Assembly: GCA_037833965.1 (NCBI GenBank)
Contig: AP031353.1
Coordinates: 5,458,501-5,522,500, forward strand
Source: Marchantia polymorpha subsp. ruderalis
Taxonomy: Eukaryota > Streptophyta > Marchantiopsida > Marchantiales > Marchantiaceae
Length of the DNA stretch: 64,000 nucleotides
Direction: 5' to 3'
Numbering within the stretch: the stretch's first letter is position 1; the number at the start of each line of letters is the position of its first letter. Under the pieces are notes generated by a model. It was not told the origin of the DNA. It saw only the letters and a list, made by a program, of their open reading frames with translations, and ran no database searches. The position numbers were made by a program, and so were the translations under genes. This document shows positions 54,563 to 64,000 of the stretch, one piece after another.

Positions 54563-55165
54563 AGAATCGTATCTGAGAGTGAAATTAGATTGGAATTCAA
54601 GATTGAAGTGTAATCTGTGAGTGAGATTTGAGATCAGAGTGGAAGACCTGAGAGTGGGATTCGAGATTGAAGTGTAATCTGTGAGTGAGATCTGAGATCA
54701 GAGTGGAAGACCTGAGAGTGGGATTCGAGATTGAAGTGTAATCTGTGAGTCGTATCTGAGAGTGAAATTAGATTGGGATTCAAGATTGAAGTGTAATCTG
54801 TGAGTGAGATCTGAGATCAGAGTGGTTGACCTGAGAGTGGGATTCGAGATTGAAGTGTAATCTGTGAGTGAGATCTGAGATCAGAGTGGTTGACCTGAGA
54901 GTGGGATTCGAGATTGAAGTGTAATCTGTGAGTCGTATCTGAGAGTGAAATTAGATTGGGATTCAAGATTGAAGTGTAATCTGTGAGTGAGATCTGAGAT
55001 CAGAGTGGAAGACCTGAGAGTGAAATTCGAGATTGAAGTGTGATCTGTGAGTGGGAGCTGAGATTGAAGTGTAATCTGTGAGTGGGATCTGAGATTGAAG
55101 TGTAATCTGTGAGTGGGATCTGAGATCCGAGTGGAAGATCTGTGAATGGGAGCTGAGAGTGAAGT
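54563..55165 (+). repeat. Minisatellite with higher-order structure (64/64/55 bp)
   Basis: Units begin GATTGAAGTGTAATCTGTGA. A 64-bp form occurs twice and is followed by a 55-bp form (with GTCGTATCTGAGAGTGAAAT). This triplet of about 183 bp is repeated at least twice, then decays into shorter units to the right. Such order implies unequal exchange of triplets. Confidence 0.85.
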
Positions 55166-55329
55166 GAAATCTGAGACTGAAATCTGACAGTCGGGATCTG
55201 AATTTGAAACTGAAAAGGGAGAGTGGAATCTGAGAGAGTAATCTGGTGGGGTTTGAAGGTGGAAACTAAGAAATTGACACTGAAATCTGAGTAGGAATTG
55301 GGAGTGGAACTCAAAGCTAGGATAGACCA

Positions 55330-56765
55330 CAGCGGCTGTGGTATTGAGAAAGTCACCCAGAGTTGGATTAGATCTTTATTTAACAAAGAGCTTGTCTGCT
55401 GCTCTTGTGGAAATAGCAGACAGCAAGTTATTATTTTCAGTTCTGGATAATTTGTCTATGAAAGAGCAAGTGTTTATGATCCCATTGCCTTGAACACACT
55501 TTGCCCACATGGTTGAGATCAAAGAAGTTAGATTATGGGAGCTCGAACCTCCACCTGGACTACAAACGCTGAAGGGTGGGGAGTTTAGGCTCACAGTCTG
55601 CCTTTCCATAGAGAAAATTCTGTCACCAATTTCTTGTGCCTAGCCTTGGAAAATTCCTAGTCAAATTTGCTGATACTTAACAAATTTTTGTCAATTCGCC
55701 TCGGACCTCGATACTTCTCCTTCAGCGATCTACCTGTGCTCATGCAAGTCGTTTTTCCAAGTCCTGCCTAGAATGGCCAGAACAGTTCGTTAGTCGGATT
55801 CTTGTATGAGAGTGGGGATGTGGTGTGAGATCCCTTAAATAGCTCGATGCTGCTGCTGCGCTCTCAGCCTCGGCCACTGCAATCTTACGGCAATTTCCGT
55901 CTATTAAGCCCGAACCTTCATCCCAATTTCAGAATCCAAATTCGCCCGTAAGAGTGATTGCTGTGAAATCAAGATCTTTCTTAGGGGATTGTACCTTCTT
56001 CTTCTTCTTAGTCCTCCTCCCACATCCATAATGCTCTTATTAACTATAATTTTTTCATCTTGATGGATGAGATCAAAGCGCCAAAATAGTCTTCTCTTAG
56101 AACATATTCGCTCCAAAGTGCATCTATAGACAGGCAGGCACAGCCCTACTCGCGTCCACAACCCCACGCCCACCTCACAAGGATTCGCAGCCGGAACAAT
56201 TTCTCCTACTCTCCAGACATCGATCGCAGAGCCCAATCCTTCACCAACTCACCCTCAGCTGGTATCAGCACTTTCCGAGATTCAGGTCTAGAACAATCGA
56301 ATCTGTGGAGTAGATCGAATATAACCTCCTCTACATGCTGATTGCCATCCGCTTACTTCTGCGATGTCACTTGTAATGGCTACAAGAATTTTCTTGCCTC
56401 GGAATTCATCTGCCTTAGACGGAGAAGGACTGCAAGCATATCAATACTCCTCTTGTGCAAAGAAAAGAGAATTCTTTGTCGATGCAAAGGTCTGCACAGT
56501 TGATTTCCTTGTACTCAAAGTTGTCACTCCGAATAACTTTCTGTCATTGCAAACTAAAATAATTGAAACTCGCTCTGATAAAAGTTGATATCTCTGACTC
56601 CAAAGAATTTCCCATCACATGAAAAAACTATCAGTCGATTGATCTATCCGACCTCAAAAAATTCCGAATCAAAATCTGACAACACTAAGTTTTGAAAAAC
56701 TTGAAGATAAATAATCATTAGACCACTGTCACATATAGACTTGTCATAGTTTATACTCTGAACCA
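55330..56765. other. Unassigned 5' internal part of the old copia element
   Basis: By position this is the region just inside the right-hand (5') copia LTR. I see no gag, protease or integrase motif here on either strand. The element may have been non-autonomous, or it may be too decayed to read. Confidence 0.4.
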
Positions 56766-56767
56766 AA

Positions 56768-56785
56768 ACCTGCTCTAATAACATT
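56768..56785 (-). promoter_or_regulatory. Decayed copia primer binding site
   Basis: In sense TGTTATTAGAGCAGG, next to the 5' LTR, resembles the initiator-Met site TGGTATCAGAGCAGG with a few changes. It supports the orientation of the copia element. Confidence 0.6.
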
Positions 56786-57014
56786 TGTAACGATAAAACC
56801 TGAGAAATACACGAACACCAAAAGTAACATAGTTCACCCTTGGGAAGGAGGGCTACGTTCACCCAGAACTTTGAGTACTTTACTCGAGGTATTGTCAGGG
56901 AAAGACTGTCTATACAAGGTGAGACCCGAGGTATTTATCCCCAGTCCAGATGACTGTCCTAGCTATAAATAGCTAGGACTCGAGGTTACTCCTTGACTGG
57001 AGTTAACCTCAACA
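56786..57014 (-). repeat. 5' LTR of the old copia element
   Basis: 229 bp, TG...CA in both readings, about 12% different by eye from its partner at 25852-26905. The outer flank AATAC at 57015-57019 equals the flank left of the partner. It contains a near-perfect palindrome, CTAGCTATAAATAGCTAG (about 56969-56986), which also includes a TATAAAT box. Confidence 0.85.
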
Positions 57015-57019
57015 AATAC

Positions 57020-57540
57020 ATGTGATTGTCGTCGTATCTTTAACAAACTGTTCTTGAATATCTTTAACAATTTTCATGTTTGTAATTTTGTTAGATTACA
57101 AACATGAAGATTTTAAATGATAAATATACATTTTATTATGTTCTTTAAGAACATTGTTGTGGAATAACATGACTACTAAATAATTTTTATAAAGAAGTAA
57201 AATGTGAATGGGATGAAATATTGGACTTGATTTGTACAAATAGCTCAAATTGCAATAAGCTCTTGTTGCAAATAAGTTTAAAGAAGCGATATTGTGCTAG
57301 AACAATTACAATGAATATGGATATATGAAAAGATAAATCTAAAATATTCAATAAAATCAACGCTTGGAAATAAAATAGCCAAAAAAAAGACCTAAGTCAA
57401 ATTTTCAAACAAAACAAAAACTACAATGAAAAATCAAATGGTAACTTTGGAACACGCAAGGTTGTGGAACAATGTGTATTAAGCAAGTAAGATCAAACAA
57501 ACACGTAATCAACAAGAGCAAATAATGGCAAAAAAAATAA
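57020..57540. other. AT-rich spacer
   Basis: Sequence between the copia target site and the second chromovirus fragment. No gene recognised. Confidence 0.5.
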
Positions 57541-57577
57541 GTGAGGTACTCACTTCACTAGTTTATTTTGGAAAACT

Positions 57578-58400
57578 TTGTTTAGTTTTTTCAAAACAAA
57601 ACTAGTAATGTCAACGGCTTATTATTCTCAAAATGATGGACAAACGGAGAGAGCAAATGAAACCATAGAAGATATGCTACGAGCATTCACTTTAGAAGAG
57701 CAAGAAGAGTGGAACAAACTTTTGCCACTTATGAAATTTGCATATAACAATTTTGTTAATGCATCCACAAAAGTGTGTCCATTTTACCTCATGTATGAAG
57801 CTCATCCTATATTACCTTCAAGTTTGATGCAACTTCTCAAAGGAGAAGAGTTTTTGACCAAAGTTGCAGTAGTTAACGAGTTTGTGGAGCATGGTCTCCG
57901 AGGACTACATCAGGTCGAGGAAAAGTTGATGATAGCTCAAAATTGGCAAAAATTGCATGATGATGTTCATTTTAGAGAAGTGGTTTTTGAGATAGGAGAT
58001 AATGTTTGGTTATCTAAAATGAATTTGTCTCTTGTGGGAACACCAAAGTTGAATCCTAGGTTCATTGGTCCATTTTTTGTTTTGAAACGTGTTGGTGAAA
58101 TGTCATACAAGTTGGAATTTCCGTCGCATATGGAAATACATCCGGTATTTTATGTGTCACGATTGCAAAAATATGTAACATGACCAAAACAATTCATCAA
58201 CCAACCAGCATCAACTCCTCTTCCAACCTTGATAGCAGATCATGAGGAGTTTGAGGTAGATAAGATACTCAAGAAGTATATTCGAGGTCATAAATATCCC
58301 AAAGTAGAATATTTCATTCAATGGAAAGTATATCCATCATATGAATCAATTGGAACCAGCTAAAAATATAGCAAATGCACATTTGATAGTTCAGGAGGTT
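57578..58400 (+). pseudogene. Integrase and chromodomain remnant
   Basis: Reads the second half of an integrase core and the GPF segment, followed by recognisable but damaged chromodomain sequence (EEFEVDKIL). A short part of the downstream region appears twice (about 58.35 and 58.43 kb; AACCAGCTAAAAAT, AAATGCACATTTGATAGTTC), a small local duplication. Confidence 0.8.
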
Positions 58401-58509
58401 GAACGTATGTGATCTTAAATTCAGCTTGGGAACCAGCTAAAAATTTAGCAAATGCACATTTGATAGTTCAGGAGCTTAAACGTATGTGCATCTTAAAAGA
58501 AAGGAGGTT

Positions 58510-58925
58510 TGTAACCATCTTTAGTTAGTTAGAACTAAAGTAGAGGTTATTCTAAATGTTGATATAGATACTTTAGCGTGCACTAGTCATAGCTCACACG
58601 TCAGCGATCCGCGCACTTTGTAGGTAAAGATTAGATGTGGTAGTTAAAAGTGTCACGTCAACGATCCGTATGCATGTTAGGTAAGGATTGAGTGTATTAG
58701 TTAGTGTGCTAGTTGGGAGCGTCATGTCAACAATCCGTGTGTTTGTTAGGGTTATCTACCACGTCATCCATCCACTAGGAGTGTAATGGATGGTGAGTAT
58801 AAGATCTTATCTTCTTGTACTTGTTGGGGAGAGTTATATAAGGGAGAGTAGAACCATTGCGGGTATCTCTCATCTTCAGAGTCTATGTTTCCATCGCCGA
58901 GTGAACTTCTCTCACTAGTGTTATA
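58510..58925 (+). repeat. LTR of the second chromovirus fragment
   Basis: About 416 bp starting TGTAACCATCTTTAG, with the same CCACGTC/GTCAGC-type repeats, a TATATAA box and a GTGAACTTCTCTC end. Clearly diverged from 49115-49534. Confidence 0.88.
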
Positions 58926-59490
58926 AGTATGAACAAATCCAAGATATTTATTCAATGAAGCTGAGTGCACGTCGAGCATCAACAAATTGTTGAGCTCTTA
59001 GAGTCTTGAGATTTGTGTTGTTCTCCACACTACTCCTGCCTACTTGGCCGCTAGACCGACTTCAAGTCCATGTCCAATTCTTCGTGTGCCGTCTCGTGGA
59101 CGACACATATATTGACAATGATGGTGAGGGTTAAATGACAATGTCATCGTTATTGAAGTCTTCATCCGACGTCGATATCAACACAGACACAACCTTATCT
59201 TCCATAGTCACAATTTCCTACTATCAGCTATTTGCAAATTTGCAAATGTCGTTGCGAACTTGCCAGTATAGTTAATTAGCCAATGGCTTGCCAGCTAAAT
59301 TTGAAATCCAAGCCGGCCAGTATCATCATTACATCCGTATATAATAGAAAGCCACGTCTAAATCACACAGGGCCCCTGACCAGCTTGGAGACAAAACTTG
59401 AGATAACAGAGAAACATCTGACAACTTACATATTACCATGCTTGCCCTTCTCTCACTAGGGTTTCAAGAGCAAACGAGCTCCACAAATGT
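58926..59490. other. Unassigned spacer
   Basis: No recognisable gene or element terminus between the second chromovirus LTR and the repeat pair at 59.49-60.03 kb. Confidence 0.5.
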
Positions 59491-59608
59491 AGTGAAGGTT
59501 GTCGTGCGAATACATATCGCCATACACTCTACATCGCTGACATGCTACTCACATACACATACGCACACACATACACACATATAAGGCGCGAGAGAGTACA
59601 CACTCAAA
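59491..59608 (-). repeat. 118-bp direct repeat, copy 1, near the end of element H
   Basis: The GTCGTGCGAATACATATCGCC...GCGAGAGAGTACACACTCAA block is nearly identical to 59911-60029. It holds a CACATATAAGGCGCGAGAG segment that in the minus orientation gives a TATA-like CTTATATG. Confidence 0.85.
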
Positions 59609-59910
59609 TGTCACAACTAAAATAAACGGGAGATTCCACACTTGAATTCCCGTCGGTCAATTACCCTACTGGCAACAAACCGTCACCGTCACAAACATGA
59701 GTCAAGCCCAACCCACTCCACACTCGGAGAATCCAAGTCGACGCAAAGGGGAAAGTCGCTCTACGCTCCCAACGCTTTCAGGCTCGACTTGAAGAACTAA
59801 CTTTCTTCGAGCCGTCCCCGACTGTATACCCCTCGTGATCCGAACCCTAACTCCACGTCTAAATATAGTAAGTGCCCAGCCTGCGTGAGCCGACGCGAAA
59901 CTACATGACA

Positions 59911-60029
59911 GCTGTCGTGCGAATACATATCGCCATACACTCTACATCGCTAACATGCTACTCACATACACATACGCACACACATACACACATATAAGGC
60001 GCGAGAGAGTACACACTCAAATGCCACAA
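59911..60029 (-). repeat. 118-bp direct repeat, copy 2; probable LTR edge of element H
   Basis: The partner of 59491-59608, about 420 bp away. Immediately to its right, 60031-60040 reads in sense AGGGGGGCGA, a good polypurine tract. The repeat edge at about 60028 (TGTGGCATTTGAG in sense) is therefore probably the start of the 3' LTR of element H. The second copy may reflect a duplicated LTR edge or an LTR of about 420 bp followed by another. Confidence 0.55.
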
Positions 60030-60189
60030 CTCGCCCCCCTAGCTGGCGGTCAGGTCCCTCTGACTCCCAGGTAGCCCTATCTACAACTACATGCTATACA
60101 CCTTCGTGGGTGCGCAAACCAGTAGGCCGGGTGCTATGTCGCCCCATCGTTAGTCGCCTATGTGCAATTCATAACATGTGAAGATCAAG

Positions 60190-60335
60190 TCATCTACTCC
60201 TCTAAAGTACATTGAGGACAAACCCATCGTCCAGCCGGAATAACATCGATAGGCGGAGTTAGGCACGACATGTGTCATCCCCTAGAGCACCTATCACACA
60301 CCAACATACGGGCCGCCTGACCAGCTGACCCACAC
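60190..60335 (-). pseudogene. PHD-finger-like module at the integrase C-terminus of element H
   Basis: Cysteine pairs CMLC and CDRC, separated by a short basic and hydrophobic stretch, are followed within the next 30 codons by His and Cys residues in the spacing of a C4HC3 PHD finger and a last CPQC pair. PHD fingers bind histone H3 tails. The position is equivalent to that of the chromodomain in chromoviruses, which suggests an alternative chromatin-reading module. The similarity is by eye only. Confidence 0.6.
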
Positions 60336-61267
60336 AGCATGCACCTCAAGCCAGCACGTAAGATCGCTAAGCTTGGGTTCATAGTGCCATCTACGTTTGG
60401 GAGGTGGCATGGCGCACAATTGCGCACATGATCCTTCCAAACAACGCCGTCACGACCCTCCAACAAGAGAACTCCAGAAGGTAACACCTCCCACACTCGC
60501 AAGATTGTGCGTCCCACCGTCACATCCAATGTCGTCGGTGCAGTTTGCTGTAGATAGACGTAGTCTCCCACATGGAATCTACGAATCGATGGTCGATAAC
60601 CTCCTCCCCAAATGGTTGCATATCGCAATGTGACTCTATGTTGAGCAATCGCAAGATTCTCAAACGCTACAGGCATAACTCTTCGAAAGAGCTCTGCACG
60701 TTGAGAACATACTCTTACCCACATATTCGAGTCATCAAGGTTCACCACCTCGCTAGACTCACGACGAATCGATGTTGGCAAGTCTGGATCTCGGCCGTAC
60801 AATAGAAAATATGGTGAGAAGGAAGCCAAGGATGCTTGACGACTGAACCGGTATCCCATGGCCAACCACGGAAGTTGGATATCCCACTCCCCAAGATGAC
60901 CTTTCTGTAGGCCATACTTGCGCAACGCCCTCTTCACCGTCTGTACAACACGTTCAGCCAAACCATCTGCCTCTTGATGAATTCGCGACGTGGTCCGATG
61001 ATCAATGAGCGCCTTGTCACACAAGACCTGAAACTCACCCTGAATCTCTGTCCCTTGATCTGTCAACACCTCAGCTGGTGCACCATAGTGACTAAGCACC
61101 CTGTCAAGGAAAGCATATGCTACTCCCTCACTTGCCTTGTCAGGTAATGCCAACAACTCAATCCACTTGGAGAAATGCTCTACCATGACCAACACATACC
61201 GATGATGTCGTACATTCAAAGGTAGTGGTCCAGCAAAGTCCAAACTCCAACGGTAACCCAACCCCAT
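60336..61267 (-). pseudogene. Element H integrase core
   Basis: The reading has WSLDFAGPLPLNVRHHRYVLV, the segment FSKWIELLALPDKASE, LTDQGTEIQGEFQ and ADGLAERVVQTVKRALRK. The catalytic Asp, Asp and Glu are therefore present in the usual Ty3 context. An SH3-like tail (RRFHVGDYVYLQQ) follows, and then the PHD-like cluster. Confidence 0.85.
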
Positions 61268-61273
61268 GATGGG

Positions 61274-62332
61274 TTATGGATGTAACACTAGTGTCGGGGC
61301 ATTGAATGATGCCCTCATCCGATCACAAACCATGCAACGTGATACCAACTGCTGTACCTGAGTATGCATATCACGCCACCAATACTGATCAAGAAGTAAG
61401 CTATATGTACGCTTCACTCCAAAATGTCCCAACTCCTCATGAGCATGCCTCACAATGCGTGCTCTCTGAGCTGGGTGTGGTACTACTCGTACCCTACCGT
61501 CCTCCCAGACTCGGAGAACATGTGATCCCTCCAATCGGTATCTTTTCGCCCGTTGGAGAACACAATCTCGCTCCTTGGCACCCACTGTGCCTGGCACTAT
61601 GCTGGTTCGTAGGAACTCCAACACCAATGCATCATCGTGAACATCACGCTGATCCACACCACCATCCTCAACCTCAGGATCTGAAGATCGACCATCTACT
61701 CTCTGACTAGAGTAAGATGTCAGATGATTCTCTCTGCTTGAGTTTCCACATAACCAACACATGAAGGCAGATGCATGCCAACCAGGCACCATCTCCTTGT
61801 CAACCTCACCATGCCATCTAGCTCTAGTGTCATTCTCCTGGCTAGTGCATGGATTTTGACTCAAACCATCGGCATCCAGGTTCGCAACTCCATGTCTATG
61901 CACTACCTGAAAATCGTACTCCTGTAAGATCAGAGCCCACCGTGCAAGCTTCCTTGTGAGCTTGTCAGACTCCATCAACCACTTGAGCGGCTGATGATCA
62001 GTAACAAGGGTGAACTGCGTACCAAACAAGTAACACTTGAAGTATGCCACAGCCCACACCGCTGCCAAGCACTCTCCCTCGTACGAACTATACCGCGACT
62101 CCGCTGCATTGTTCGAACGACTAGCGTACGCAACCACAAACTCCTTGCCCTCATCATCACGCTGCGTCAACACCGCTCCAAGTCCCAACATACTCCAATC
62201 AGTGTGCAACAGATATGGACGACCTCTAATAGGTCTCTTCAAGGTGAGAGCAGCCACCAATCTGGCCTTGAGCTCAACAAAAGCTCTCTCCTGCTCATCT
62301 CTCCATTGCCACTTCTGATCTGTCTTCTGCAA
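61274..62332 (-). pseudogene. Element H RNase H and integrase zinc region
   Basis: RNase H landmarks are YLLHTDWSMLGLGAVLTQ, AYASRSNNAAESRYSSYEGE and LVTDHQPLKWLM. They are followed by HRHGVANLDADGLSQNP and, after a linker, an integrase HH-CC zinc region (HEELGHFGVKRTYSLL, CMVCDRMR). This is the order of Ty3/gypsy pol. Confidence 0.88.
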
Positions 62333-62545
62333 CTAGTTCAAAGGCTTGGCTATAGCACTAAACCCCTTCACATACCTAAGGTAGTAGTTCGCCAAACCCA
62401 TAAATGCACAAACTCTACTCAAATCTGTGAGACAAGGGATGCGTGCAATAGCCTCCACCTTTGCTTGCTGAACTTTTAAACCACTCACCAAATCAACGCG
62501 AAAACGGCGTTGCTCCGCCAAATCCGAGCTCACAATCCACGTCAA
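62333..62545 (-). pseudogene. Element H RT connection segment after the methyltransferase
   Basis: KVEAIARIPCLTDLSRV, then FMGLANYYLRYVKGFS, is the hallmark segment between the RT palm and RNase H in Ty3 elements (compare 'FLGL.GYYRRFV'). It lies directly downstream of the methyltransferase end. Confidence 0.75.
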
Positions 62546-63849
62546 GCAGTTCAAGTCCATAGCTTGACCCAAAACCTAACGACGCGAAGCCTCTGAAACT
62601 GTAGCAACTGCGGTGACACCAGTCATAAATCCCATCGCACGCTCTCTCTCATCAGCGTTGGGCTCCACCAACTAATGTACTGTACTGTCCCACAGTAGTC
62701 CAGGTCCATCATCACAATATGCATGTGATGCTAGATAACTGACAAATGTAGGTAAAGCCATCCGAGGCTGACCTACGCGGTTCACCTTCGCCATAGGTGA
62801 CCTGTCAGCAACTCTCACTACCTGAGAGTGTCGGAAAACATCCAAGATACTGTCAACGGTGAGTGTAGGATCACGCTGCACAGAATCATAGGCATGACGC
62901 AATATCTCACGTGGCAAAAGGTTGGTCCACCATAAACGTGCACGATGAGCCCGTGATCCAACCCTCGCAGCATCCAACAGTACTGCTGATCCAATCCATG
63001 CTCGGACCTGATGAACACTCGCCATCAACTGGGCCCGAGTGTCACCTAACAATGGTACGTTCTCCAAATGTATGTTGGAGAACGTGTCTGCTGCACTTGG
63101 AGATGACGTAACACTCTCATCATCTCCCAAAACATCTGAGATCTGGGATCATGCAACCGTGTCCCATGTCCAGCGCGTGTGTGTCCCTTACATGGCCAGC
63201 CCGCAATCACTATATCAATATGGCCAACGCGGTCAAGGTATGGCGCCCCCAGCAACGAAATGTCTGAAGGCAACGCCTTCTGGAATCCTCGGACAGCTGA
63301 TCGCGGCAATAACGAAGGAAAAAGCCGCATCAACTGTGCAACATGTCGTGAAGAGACTCGACGTGCAGTCTCGTTCTTCTCCACATACAAGTATCTCCGT
63401 ACGAGAATACCTGACTGCAACACCGCAGCCAAACCTGTGCTGATCCCACCAAAAAGATCCAGCAAACAAACACCCTCTGGGGAATACTCCCATGCAATAG
63501 GTGTAGTAACTAATGGAGACAATGCGCTAGAACCACCAACTAGCCGATCAACTGAAGCCCTCTCTGGCTCTGCTGGTAAAGAGGCTTCGCTCCAAGCCTT
63601 CTTCACCAACCTATGAGCCTCCACCTGGAGTGTCTGACAAGAACTCCACAGTGGAACATCTAAGTGTGAAGTCACCGCCGCTGTGAAACTCACAACCTCC
63701 TCCACATCCTCGTAGACTGAGGTATCGTCGACAGACATGTTCTCATCCAACAAGTCATCAGGCCAAGTAAGCACTCCGCTGAAACCCGCAACGGATGCTA
63801 AGACCGCACACGAAGATCCAAGAGGTCGATCTCGAGAAATAAATCTCAC
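62546..63849 (-). pseudogene. C5 cytosine DNA methyltransferase domain carried by element H
   Basis: The motifs of the family appear in canonical order. Motif I LLDLFGGISTGL is near 63.43-63.47 kb. Motif II is YVEKN. Motif IV GWPCKGHTRAG carries the catalytic Pro-Cys pair near 63.19 kb. Motif VI ENVP is near 63.06 kb. A motif VIII-like AHRARLWW is followed by a target-recognition stretch, and a motif X-like LGQAMDLN lies near the end. The enzyme would transfer a methyl group from S-adenosylmethionine to cytosine C5. The domain is embedded in the pol region between a protease-like segment and the RT connection. An N-terminal acidic region (about 63.6-63.8 kb) is unassigned. The copy is broken. 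Confidence 0.85.
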
Positions 63850-64000
63850 TGGCAGCTCGCTAAGACGTCCATCGCCAGACTGCCAACCAGAACGATAGGC
63901 AGCAGTCTCCGTTCAATAGTCCATCCGAAAACCCATCGGATATAACACAGCTCCACCAACAAGCACATCATATGACTCAACTGATGTAACCACCGCAGGG
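63850..64000 (-). pseudogene. Protease-like segment of element H at the window edge
   Basis: On the minus strand, SYDVLVGGAVLYPMGF resembles the 'YDVILG...L' second landmark of retroelement aspartic proteases and runs toward the methyltransferase. It is cut by the end of the window. Confidence 0.5.

Larger units (their letters stand above)
25852..57014 (-). mobile_element. Old Ty1/copia element, now a 31-kb nest of insertions
   Basis: Two LTRs in the same orientation lie at 25852-26905 (itself split by a solo LTR) and 56786-57014, about 228 and 229 bp net. Read on the minus strand they start TGTTGAGGTTAAC and end in TTACA. The outer flanks are AATAC at 25847-25851 and AATAC at 57015-57019, which shows that these two LTRs bound a single insertion. 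A decayed initiator-Met-type primer site (AGAGCAGG core) lies at about 56768-56785, and a purine tract (AAAAGGGAGAT in sense) abuts the left LTR. By eye the LTRs differ at roughly 12% of sites, so it is old. Little of its own protein-coding content is visible. It is broken and full of later insertions. Confidence 0.85.
57541..58925 (+). mobile_element. 3' fragment of a second chromovirus (broken)
   Basis: It begins abruptly inside the integrase region and ends with an LTR. Protein similarity to 48.2-49.1 kb is close: [35 protein letters not shown], then chromodomain pieces. It lacks everything upstream of the integrase core. Outer target duplications are not visible. Broken, and more diverged than the element at 27.1-49.5 kb. 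Confidence 0.88.
60029..64000 (-). mobile_element. Element H: Ty3/gypsy element with DNA methyltransferase and PHD-like finger (partial, broken)
   Basis: The visible parts in sense order, right to left, are a protease-like segment at the window edge (YDVLVGGAVLYPMGF, about 63.9 kb), a C5 cytosine methyltransferase (about 63.85-62.55 kb), an RT connection segment, RNase H, integrase zinc region and core, and a PHD-like Cys/His cluster (about 60.33-60.19 kb), followed by a probable polypurine tract. The element continues beyond the right edge, and its 5' LTR is not in the window. I do not recognise a reverse transcriptase palm in this window. It has a few breaks. Methyltransferases carried by retrotransposons have been reported from charophyte algae and dinoflagellates. 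Confidence 0.8.

Noticed and set aside
56360-56590. A 74-codon frame near the copia 5' LTR as copia gag
   Set aside because: It is on the strand opposite to the element and shows no gag or zinc-knuckle motif.

Overview
The window reads as retroelement-packed heterochromatin of a streptophyte plant. The plant signs are Ty3/gypsy chromoviruses with a C-terminal chromodomain, Ty1/copia remnants, an initiator-Met-type primer site and a coiled-coil 'plant transposon protein'. From memory, that last protein resembles families annotated as hypothetical proteins in the liverwort Marchantia polymorpha. Liverwort is therefore my best guess, but nothing here proves it. I see no intact host gene, tRNA, rRNA or CRISPR array.

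Layout. 1-6028: unassigned sequence with several strong hairpins (2.8-3.6 kb), then a very AT-rich block (about 3.95-6.0 kb). 6034-10961 and 11589-16121: two copies (A, B) of an unusual element family with TG...CA ends, short terminal inverted repeats and exact 5-bp target duplications. 16.1-18.3 kb: old copia remnants. 18.3-25.8 kb: unassigned, with one GC-rich patch at 19.1-20.4 kb. 25852-57014: one old copia element, bounded by AATAC on both sides, that has become a nest. Inside it lie a chromovirus (27083-49534), two solo LTRs (26046-26867 and 49562-49969), and a field of GC-rich and minisatellite repeats (52.7-55.2 kb). The chromovirus itself holds two more copies of the unusual family, C (28872-31999) and D (32903-46156). 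D in turn holds a young, whole-looking Ty3/gypsy element E (33194-41049). 57541-58925: the tail of a second chromovirus. 60.0-64.0 kb: a Ty3/gypsy element (H), running off the right edge, whose visible parts include a C5 cytosine DNA methyltransferase and a PHD-finger-like module.

The nest has readable stratigraphy. By eye the LTR pairs differ by roughly 12% (copia), 1.2% (chromovirus) and 0% (E), which matches the order of insertion.

Two things stand out. First, the A-D family carries a roughly 1,046-residue protein but no reverse transcriptase, integrase or flanking LTRs. Its GC-rich leader and its coding region are sown with short palindromes whose sequence is characteristic of each copy. 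Second, element H joins retroelement enzymes to a DNA methyltransferase and a PHD-like finger, which looks like a self-contained chromatin toolkit.
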